In this document: positions 1-4,734 of the stretch, piece by piece
Layout: each line of letters opens with the position of its first letter
Numbering within the stretch: the stretch's first letter is position 1
NCBI GenBank assembly: GCA_007120555.1
Contig: SKNL01000109.1
Coordinates: 1-5,915 of the forward strand
DNA length: 5,915 nucleotides
Reading direction: 5' to 3'
Origin: Balneolales bacterium
Lineage (GTDB): Bacteria; Bacteroidota; Rhodothermia; Balneolales; Natronogracilivirgulaceae
Notes under the pieces: generated by a model
The model's database searches: none
Told to the model about the DNA's origin: nothing
Seen by the model: only the letters and a program-made list of their open reading frames with translations
Made by a program: the position numbers and the translations under genes

Positions 1-694
1 CGCCGCGGTAATCACCGCAGAGTGTGTCCATGACCATTCCCCGGTCTTTGAAAGCCTTCTCAAACCACTCCCTGTCATAGAGTTTGACGCGCTCCTGGTA
101 GGTCATCGATTTGCCGTCTGCCGATGAGACAAAGGACAGGGATTTTACCACGGTATCGTTTTCGATTGCCCGGCTGATCCGGCAGGTCATGTTCCCCAGG
201 GCCACGTTCTCTTCCGGAACCAGGGTGTTGCGCACGGCCTGTGGATTCAGATAATCCATCACCAGGCAGCCTTCCTTCTTCAAATTGGCGCACATGTTGG
301 CAATCACGCGCAAATTGTTATCGTCATCATCAAAATACCCGAAACTTGTAAAGAGATTGCACATAAGGTCACATGGATCGCCCTGCCATGTGCGCATGTC
401 CCCGATTTCAAAATGGACATGGGCGATGTTTTCCTGTGCGGCCTTTCCCCGGGCTGTATCAATCGCTTTGGGAGAAAGGTCCACCCCTGTCACCCGATAA
501 CCTTCATTTGCCAGCAGCAGGGAATGGCGTCCGCGCCCGCATCCCATATCCACAGTAAGCGGAAACTGCGCGGGCGGGAGCAATTGCGCAATCCACCTGA
601 CCAGCAGCGCTGCTTCGGCATCATCCCTGTTGGCATAGAGCTGTTCATACAGGGGACTGTCAAACCAGGATTCGAACCAGGTGTCGGTAGCCAT
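1..694 (-). CDS. Class I SAM-dependent methyltransferase (C-terminus beyond window)
   Basis: The reading frame is open on the minus strand from an ATG at 692-694 to the left edge, giving 231 codons with no stop. The N-terminus begins MATDTWFESWFDSPLYEQLY. The SAM-binding motif I is VDMGCGRGRHS at residues 48-58. An acidic residue, D72 in GVDLS, closes strand 2 and would bind the ribose. GDMRTW (98-103) and NLFTSFGYF (113-121) fit the later class I motifs. The family methylates a small molecule or macromolecule in the cytoplasm, but nothing here identifies the substrate. About 20-30 C-terminal residues are probably missing. No Shine-Dalgarno sequence precedes the start. It is divergent from pyrF across a 172-bp gap, so it is probably transcribed alone or with genes to the left. 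The fold is certain; the specific function is unknown. Confidence 0.9.
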   Translation of the reverse strand, partial: MATDTWFESWFDSPLYEQLYANRDDAEAALLVRWIAQLLPPAQFPLTVDMGCGRGRHSLLLANEGYRVTGVDLSPKAIDTARGKAAQENIAHVHFEIGDMRTWQGDPCDLMCNLFTSFGYFDDDDNNLRVIANMCANLKKEGCLVMDYLNPQAVRNTLVPEENVALGNMTCRISRAIENDTVVKSLSFVSSADGKSMTYQERVKLYDREWFEKAFKDRGMVMDTLCGDYRG

Positions 695-801
695 TAATCG
701 GTAGTCATTATGGATCCGTGATTATTAACTGACTTCTGCACCGGTGCGGCTTAGGCATACGGAAGCAAACCATGTTTCGGCAGCAGGCCGCCCGGTCAGG
801 C

Positions 802-844
802 ATGCAATATATCCCGAAATTGCATTAAATATTATCGTATTTTG
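802..844 (+). promoter_or_regulatory. Possible pyrF promoter/operator region with a 7-bp dyad
   Basis: An AT-rich patch lies just ahead of the pyrF start. It contains a perfect inverted repeat, ATGCAAT (802-808) and ATTGCAT (819-825), with centres 17 bp apart. TATTTTG follows at 838-844 and resembles the TAnnTTTG -7 element of Bacteroidota promoters. The spacing to a -33 element is not convincing. The dyad could bind a repressor, but this is inference from position and symmetry only. Confidence 0.25.
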
Positions 845-866
845 GGCCGAAACAAATCATCCGATT

Positions 867-1754
867 ATGACCTACCCGCAAAAACTGCTGACTTCCGTTC
901 GGGCATCCCGGACCGTTTTGTGCGCCGGGCTGGACCCTGTGCCTGAACTCCTTCCCCCGGAAATCCGGAACCGGGGCCTCTCCGACACGGAAGCCGCCGT
1001 CACGTTCTGCCGCCGGATGATCGAACAGACCAAAACCGGCGTGGCGGCCTACAAAATCAATATCGCCTATTTCGAGGCACTGGGAACAGACGCCTTCCAT
1101 GCCCTCAACGATGTGCTCGATGCCATACCATCGGGCAAGGTCCTGATCGCCGATGCCAAGCGGGGCGACGTACCGCACACCAACGCACGCTATAAAACCG
1201 CGTGGTTCGACCGGTTCGGGTTCGATGCGATCACTTTGTTCCCTTTCATCGGGCTGGATACGCTCCACCCTTTTCTGCAGGATACGCACCGTGCCGCATA
1301 CGCGCTCACGCTCACGTCCAACCCGGGTGCCGCCGACCTCATGATGCGTCCCTTCGAAGGGGCAAACTCCCTCAGCGAATACATTGCCGGCCGGTTGCGC
1401 AGCACCTCGCTGGAACATCCCGGCACGCTTGGTATGGTGATCGGGGCCACACAAAGCGCGTTTTACGGACCGGTACTGCAGGCCTATCCGGAAGCGCCGC
1501 TGCTGATCCCGGGCGTAGGCGCCCAGGGCGGATCGGTGACCGAACTGGCGCAACACCTCAGCCGCCACCGGGGGATTCCTCTGATCAACGTCAGCCGGGG
1601 CCTGGCCGCCATGGATCTGAGCAATACCTCTGACTGGGAAATGCAGGTTGCCGCCAACACGGACCGGTACAACCAGCTGCTGCAGGGCATCACACAGCGC
1701 TGGCTTCTGCCGGATGGTCCCGACGCGCCACAACAGCAAAATCAGTTTTCATGA
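867..1754 (+). CDS. pyrF: Orotidine 5'-phosphate decarboxylase (type 2)
   Basis: PyrF converts OMP to UMP, the last step of de novo pyrimidine synthesis, in the cytoplasm. The protein is 295 residues, near the usual size for the longer type 2 form. Visible landmarks are GLDP (21-24), the catalytic DAKRGD (96-101, with K98 as the proton donor between D96 and D101), LFPFIGLDTLHPF (124-136), VIGATQ (191-196), the phosphate-binding loop IPGVGAQGG (214-222) and NVSRGL (241-246). The frame stays open upstream to 744. I chose the ATG at 867 because the first conserved block then lies about 20 residues in, as expected; the longer N-terminus has no family character. No Shine-Dalgarno sequence is visible. 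The stop overlaps the rnhA start by four bases, so the two genes are almost certainly one transcript. Confidence 0.96.
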   Translation: MTYPQKLLTSVRASRTVLCAGLDPVPELLPPEIRNRGLSDTEAAVTFCRRMIEQTKTGVAAYKINIAYFEALGTDAFHALNDVLDAIPSGKVLIADAKRGDVPHTNARYKTAWFDRFGFDAITLFPFIGLDTLHPFLQDTHRAAYALTLTSNPGAADLMMRPFEGANSLSEYIAGRLRSTSLEHPGTLGMVIGATQSAFYGPVLQAYPEAPLLIPGVGAQGGSVTELAQHLSRHRGIPLINVSRGLAAMDLSNTSDWEMQVAANTDRYNQLLQGITQRWLLPDGPDAPQQQNQFS

Positions 1755-2203
1755 GCAAGCCACACGTCATCGTGTATACCGACGGCGCCTGCAGCGGCAA
1801 TCCCGGTCCGGGCGGATGGGGAGCCCTGCTCCAATGGAAGGGCAAGGAACGCACCCTGAGCGGCAGCGCCCCCCACACCACCAACAACCGGATGGAACTG
1901 ACGGCCGTCATCGAAGCCCTCCGCGCCCTCAAGCGTCCCTGCCGCGTATCCATCCACAGTGACAGCGCCCTCATCATCAACGCCTTCACCCAGGGTTGGG
2001 TGGACAATTGGCTGCGCCGGGGCTGGAAACGCGCCGACAAGAAACCCGTGGAAAACCGGGACCTGTGGGAGCTGCTCCTTGAGGCCATGCAGCCGCACGA
2101 CGTGGAATGGGTCAAGGTGAAAGGCCACGCCGACGACGACCGCAACAACCGGGTGGACCGTCTCGCTGTGGAAGCGTGCAAACAGCAGGGTTCATCGGGG
2201 TAA
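1751..2203 (+). CDS. rnhA: Ribonuclease HI
   Basis: RNase HI cuts the RNA strand of RNA/DNA hybrids (R-loops, primers) using two metal ions. The protein is 150 residues, close to the E. coli length of 155. The catalytic set is complete: D11 in YTDGACSGNPGPGGWG, E49 in NNRMELTA, D71 in HSDSA, and D136 in NNRVDRLA, with the assisting H126 in WVKVKGH. The basic handle is also present, with W83, W87 and W92 in the segment GWVDNWLRRGWKRADKK. The start codon is the ATG of the ATGA overlap with pyrF, which suggests translational coupling because no Shine-Dalgarno sequence is present. The gene runs convergently into tsaD, with only 9 bp between the two stop codons (2204-2212). Confidence 0.97.
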   Translation: MSKPHVIVYTDGACSGNPGPGGWGALLQWKGKERTLSGSAPHTTNNRMELTAVIEALRALKRPCRVSIHSDSALIINAFTQGWVDNWLRRGWKRADKKPVENRDLWELLLEAMQPHDVEWVKVKGHADDDRNNRVDRLAVEACKQQGSSG

Positions 2204-2243
2204 AAACCGTTTTCAGCCGCTCATTTTATCCCATTGAAAACGG
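2202..2243 (-). terminator. Likely intrinsic terminator of the tsaD unit
   Basis: CCGTTTTCA (2207-2215) and TGAAAACGG (2235-2243) form a perfect 9-bp stem with a 19-nt loop. On the minus strand the stem is followed at once by five T residues (complement of 2202-2206). The tsaD stop codon lies in the stem, so the terminator overlaps the end of the gene. The stem is rather AT-rich and the loop long, so efficiency is uncertain. On the plus strand no T-run follows, so it is not an obvious terminator for rnhA. Confidence 0.45.
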
Positions 2244-3229
2244 GCATACGGCTTCAGGTGCAGATCGTCGATCATTCCCTCCCTTGCCTTGAACCAACCG
2301 GTGACGGCGATCATGGCGGCATTGTCGGTGCAGTATTTTGGATGGGGGATGTGCAGTGAGGCCCCGAGTTCTCCGGCCATCTTACGTGCCTTCTCCCGCA
2401 GCATCGAATTGGCCGATACGCCGCCGGCTATGATGACACTTTTGACCCCGGTTTTACGCACCGCCTGACGCAGCTTGTGGATGAGTACATCGGTGATGGC
2501 CGCGGAAATGCTGGCACACAGATCGTTCAGGTGTTCAGAGACAAAAGCCGCGCGCTCCGGTTCCGGGATATCCTGAAGGTAGTAGAGCACCGATGTCTTG
2601 AGTCCGGAAAAGCTGAAATCCAGCCCCTTTTTCATCATGGCACGCGGGAAGTTGTAGAAATTGGGGTCACCGTCACGGGCCAGACGGTCGATTTCGGGTC
2701 CGGCGGGATAGGCGAGACCGAGCAGTTTCCCGATCTTGTCGAAGGCTTCGCCGGCCGCATCGTCCCGGGTCTGCCCCATGAGCGTATGCCGGAGCGGACG
2801 TGTGACGTGGAAGATCTGGGTATGACCGCCCGAAACCACCAGGCTTACGAACGGGAGCTGCGGCTGCTCCTCGATGAAAGTGGCGTAGATGTGGGCATCG
2901 ATATGGTTGACACCGATGACCGGTTTGTTCCATTGGATGGCGAGGCCTTTGGCAAAACAGAGTCCCACCAGCAGCGATCCCATGAGGCCGGGGCCTTCGG
3001 TGACGGCGATGGCTTCGATATCCTCCCGGCCGAGACCGGCGTCGGACAGTGCCCTGGCGACGGTATGCCAGATCACCCGTTCGTGGGCGCGCGACGCCAG
3101 TTCGGGGACAATGCCGCCGAAATCGACGTGGTCACTCTGGGATGCGATGACGCTGGAGAGCAGCCGCTTGCCGTCGTACACTGCCGCGGCTGTTTCATCG
3201 CAGGATGATTCGATACCCAGAACCGCCAT
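2213..3229 (-). CDS. tsaD: tRNA N6-threonylcarbamoyladenosine transferase TsaD
   Basis: TsaD (formerly Gcp/YgjD) transfers the threonylcarbamoyl group from threonylcarbamoyl-AMP to A37 of ANN-decoding tRNAs. In bacteria it works with TsaB, TsaC and TsaE. The protein is 338 residues, matching the usual length. The N-terminus is the family signature MAVLGIESSCDETAAA. The metal ligands are H109 and H113 in NHIDAHIY and D302 in TDNAAMIA. Nucleotide-binding segments include VSGGHTQ (132-138), the AAGEAFDKIGKLLGL block (158-172) and IAGGVSANS (267-275). The start ATG (3227-3229) lies 12 bp after the stop of the secreted propeller gene on the same strand, so they probably share a transcript. No Shine-Dalgarno sequence is seen. 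The neighbours are not other t6A genes. Confidence 0.97.
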   Translation of the reverse strand: MAVLGIESSCDETAAAVYDGKRLLSSVIASQSDHVDFGGIVPELASRAHERVIWHTVARALSDAGLGREDIEAIAVTEGPGLMGSLLVGLCFAKGLAIQWNKPVIGVNHIDAHIYATFIEEQPQLPFVSLVVSGGHTQIFHVTRPLRHTLMGQTRDDAAGEAFDKIGKLLGLAYPAGPEIDRLARDGDPNFYNFPRAMMKKGLDFSFSGLKTSVLYYLQDIPEPERAAFVSEHLNDLCASISAAITDVLIHKLRQAVRKTGVKSVIIAGGVSANSMLREKARKMAGELGASLHIPHPKYCTDNAAMIAVTGWFKAREGMIDDLHLKPYARFQWDKMSG

Positions 3230-3241
3230 CAGCTGGACGGG

Positions 3242-4162
3242 TTAATTTCTGATAAAAACGCCGGGATTGGCACCTGCGGCAACAACACCGCCACCGTATC
3301 CGAGGGAGTAGACAGGCTGTCCGGCGAGTCCGTCGGGTTCCCAGGTATCGCCGTTGTCCGTTGAAGTATAAAGTCCACCCCGGGTTGCCGCGACGAGTTT
3401 GTTGTCGGATGCGACCACCAGGTCATAGACTTCCTTGTCGGCGAACTGGCTTCCGGTTTCCTGCCAGGTCTGTCCGGCATCGGCAGAGCGGTAAACACCG
3501 TCCTGTGTCGCGGCAAAAACGGTGCCATCGCCGTTTACTGCTATGGCATTTGCACGGACCTGGGGCAGATCCGCATCCACCGGATCCCACTGGCTGCCGC
3601 CGTCATCGGAGCGATAGATTTTGTTGGTCACTCCGGCCAGGACTGTGCCGTCCGCCAGTACGCCTAGGGCGTATCCGAACGTAAGGGGAATGCCTGCGTT
3701 GGCCTGGGTCCAGGAGGCGCCGTTGTCATCGGAAACATAGATGCCGCCGACCAGGGTTGCGGCAAAGACACGTCCGGTCTCGTGAACCAGAACGGCCTGC
3801 GCGCGGGTCTCGTCCATTCCCTGAACCATGCGGCGCCAGCTGCGTCCGTTGTTATCGGACCGGTAAACACCGTTCTGAGTGGCTGCGAAGTAGGTATCGC
3901 CGGATCCATGGGCAAAATCATAGACCGAAACATTGTCCAGGTTGCTTTGCAGCCAGTTCTCTCCGCCGTCGGTGGAGAAAAAGACACCCTGACCAAGAGT
4001 GCCGGCAAGGATATTCCCGCCACCCGCGACATGCAGTGCCCAGACCGATCCGCCGCGGGGACCTTCTGTGTTGTTCCAGTTGGGGGAAACTGCTGATGCT
4101 GTTTGGAAAGCCGTTACGGCCAGAAACAGTACAATAAAGGAAGTAACCGTGAAATGTTTCAT
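3242..4162 (-). CDS. Secreted Asp-box (BNR-type) beta-propeller protein
   Basis: The protein has 306 residues. Residues 1-24 form a signal peptide: K3, a hydrophobic stretch, then TASA before V25, which suits signal peptidase I. The rest is a repeat protein with six Asp-boxes (SxDxGxxW): 63-70, 102-109, 144-151, 185-192, 226-233 and 267-274. They are spaced 39, 42, 41, 41 and 41 residues apart. Each repeat also carries a VYxL-like strand and a VFAAT-like strand. This fits the sialidase/Vps10-like or YCF48-like propeller class. The active-site Arg triad and Tyr of true sialidases are not evident, so enzymatic activity should not be assumed; a scaffold or binding role outside the cytoplasm is more likely. 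No type IX sorting tail, lipobox or membrane helix is seen after the signal. The start codon lies inside a repeated sequence shared with the upstream foldback array. Confidence 0.88.
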   Translation of the reverse strand: MKHFTVTSFIVLFLAVTAFQTASAVSPNWNNTEGPRGGSVWALHVAGGGNILAGTLGQGVFFSTDGGENWLQSNLDNVSVYDFAHGSGDTYFAATQNGVYRSDNNGRSWRRMVQGMDETRAQAVLVHETGRVFAATLVGGIYVSDDNGASWTQANAGIPLTFGYALGVLADGTVLAGVTNKIYRSDDGGSQWDPVDADLPQVRANAIAVNGDGTVFAATQDGVYRSADAGQTWQETGSQFADKEVYDLVVASDNKLVAATRGGLYTSTDNGDTWEPDGLAGQPVYSLGYGGGVVAAGANPGVFIRN

Positions 4163-4171
4163 CTGTTTAAA
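4153..4171 (-). repeat. Solo copy of the array's right-arm repeat over the propeller start codon
   Basis: The 19-bp sequence AATGTTTCATCTGTTTAAA is identical at 4153-4171 and 4349-4367. On the minus strand it contains the propeller ATG (4160-4162) followed by AAA. No matching core or left arm is found on the propeller-gene side, so only this boundary segment of a unit is present. It lies 101 bp from the equivalent segment of the first full unit. Confidence 0.8.
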
Positions 4172-4191
4172 TCAATTATGATTCATAATGT

Positions 4192-4270
4192 CAGAATGAA
4201 TTCACATGACAGGATTTAATCATCCTCCTGTGTGTCAGCCGGAGGCTGTCATGTTCATTTCATCTGTTTA
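4192..4270. repeat. Foldback repeat unit A
   Basis: The inner arms ACATGACA (4204-4211) and TGTCATGT (4247-4254) pair perfectly. The outer part is degenerate: about 15 of 20 positions pair between 4192-4211 and 4247-4266. The conserved core TAATCATCCTCCTGTGTGTC is at 4217-4236. A small hairpin, CAGCC (4236-4240) with GGCTG (4244-4248), follows the core and partly overlaps the right arm. TTTCATCTGTTTA (4258-4270) ends the unit and runs into a T-tract to 4277. Confidence 0.75.
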
Positions 4271-4290
4271 TTTTTTTGGGATTCAAGCGG

Positions 4291-4367
4291 ACAGATGGAG
4301 CATTCATGGAAATAATCATGCTCCTTTGTGTCCGATGTATCGGCCATGAATGTTTCATCTGTTTAAA
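4291..4367. repeat. Foldback repeat unit B
   Basis: This is the best-preserved unit. ACAGATGGAGCATTCATGG (4291-4309) pairs with 4344-4362 over 19 positions, 17 Watson-Crick and 2 G-T; the innermost 9 bp are perfect. The core TAATCATGCTCCTTTGTGTC lies at 4313-4332. A second hairpin, CCGAT (4332-4336) with ATCGG (4339-4343), abuts the right arm exactly, so the two stems could stack. The right flank TTTCATCTGTTTA is at 4353-4365. Confidence 0.82.
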
Positions 4368-4386
4368 ATTTTTGATTTCTAAGGTC

Positions 4387-4460
4387 ACATAGAATGTCCA
4401 TGACGATCATAATCATGCTTCTGTGTGTCGGTTAGCCGTCATGGACATTTCATATGTAAG
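4387..4460. repeat. Foldback repeat unit C
   Basis: The inner arms AATGTCCATGACG (4393-4405) and CGTCATGGACATT (4437-4449) form a perfect 13-bp stem. After a small internal loop, ACATA (4387-4391) pairs with TATGT (4453-4457). The core TAATCATGCTTCTGTGTGTC is at 4410-4429. The right flank has diverged to TTTCATATGTAAG (4448-4460), and the left arm has changed with it. The small hairpin after the core is weak here (CGG 4429-4431 with CCG 4436-4438). Confidence 0.8.
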
Positions 4461-4506
4461 CCCTTTTGAATTCCTTTTTGAATTGACGAACCTGCACTTG
4501 CGAAAT

Positions 4507-4581
4507 ACCGTGACACACGGTGCAGCCCGGTGGCACGAACATGGTCGGTGACATGCACTTTCATGGTCAGTGACATACACA
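4507..4581. repeat. GTGACA motif cluster with 19-bp direct repeat; possible IS-end remnant
   Basis: CATGGTCGGTGACATGCAC (4540-4558) and CATGGTCAGTGACATACAC (4562-4580) match at 17 of 19 positions with a period of 22 bp. GTGACA or GTGGCA begins at 4510, 4530, 4548 and 4570, so spacings are 20, 18 and 22 bp, near two helical turns. ACCGTG (4507-4512) and CACGGT (4516-4521) form a 6-bp stem. Read on the minus strand, the cluster begins TGTGTATGTCACTGACCATG. Repeated subterminal motifs behind a TGT end are known from IS21-type elements, but no transposase is present. A regulator-binding array upstream of uvrA is the alternative. Confidence 0.5.
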
Positions 4582-4638
4582 TTGTCCAAAGATAATGTTT
4601 AACGGGGAATAAACGAATGATATTCTCATCATTTCAGG

Positions 4639-4669
4639 TTTACATAGATCCTGTATCATCATACCTTGG
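4639..4669 (+). promoter_or_regulatory. Possible uvrA promoter
   Basis: TTTACA (4639-4644) and TACCTTGG (4662-4669) are arranged like a Bacteroidota -33/-7 promoter (TTG, about 20 bp, TAnnTTTG), with one mismatch in each element. It would leave a leader of roughly 60 nt before the uvrA ATG. The match is weak, and other AT-rich sites upstream are possible. Confidence 0.25.
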
Positions 4670-4734
4670 ATTTTCCGCCCCGGCTTTTCCGGAGCGGCAG
4701 AGGGCAAGAAGAAACACCATCCATCAGAACACGC

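Larger units (their letters stand above)
4163..4734. other. Gene-poor intergenic region with repeat array and motif cluster
   Basis: This 572-bp stretch separates the divergent propeller gene and uvrA. It is clearly richer in A+T than the flanking genes over 4163-4490. I find no convincing gene or tRNA in it. It holds three foldback units (4192-4460), a small tandem repeat TTTTGAATT (4464-4472 and 4476-4484), a GTGACA motif cluster with a 6-bp stem (4507-4581), and a possible uvrA promoter (4639-4669). The remainder, about 4582-4638 and 4670-4734, shows nothing I can name. Short open frames here lack family character. Confidence 0.8.

Noticed and set aside
668..678. Minus-strand GGTTCGAATCC, which looks like a tRNA T-arm
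   Set aside because: It encodes part of WFESW near the methyltransferase N-terminus, and no acceptor, D or anticodon stems surround it.
738..747. Perfect 10-bp palindrome GCACCGGTGC between the methyltransferase and pyrF
   Set aside because: It is short, isolated, not next to a recognisable promoter, and expected occasionally by chance in GC-rich DNA.
825..1739. Long minus-strand open frame of 304 codons opposite pyrF
   Set aside because: It is a shadow of pyrF caused by GC-rich codon use; the plus strand has all PyrF catalytic motifs and this frame has no family character.
2477..3208. Plus-strand open frame of 243 codons opposite tsaD
   Set aside because: It is antisense to a complete tsaD with intact metal ligands and shows no recognisable domain.
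4224..4230. Minus-strand AGGAG next to ATG in the unit cores, as a ribosome-binding site
   Set aside because: The spacing to the ATG is about one base, too short to work, and other starts in this window do not use Shine-Dalgarno sequences.
4260..4358. Minus-strand 32-codon frame starting at unit B's ATGAAA
   Set aside because: The matching frames in units A and C stop after two and four codons, so the peptide is not conserved between repeats; recorded as part of the start-codon finding only.
4192..4460. CRISPR array or integron attC sites
   Set aside because: Repeat arms vary between units and spacers are not uniform unique segments with identical repeats, so it is not CRISPR. The GTTRRRY/RYYYAAC boxes of attC are missing and no cassette genes lie between units.
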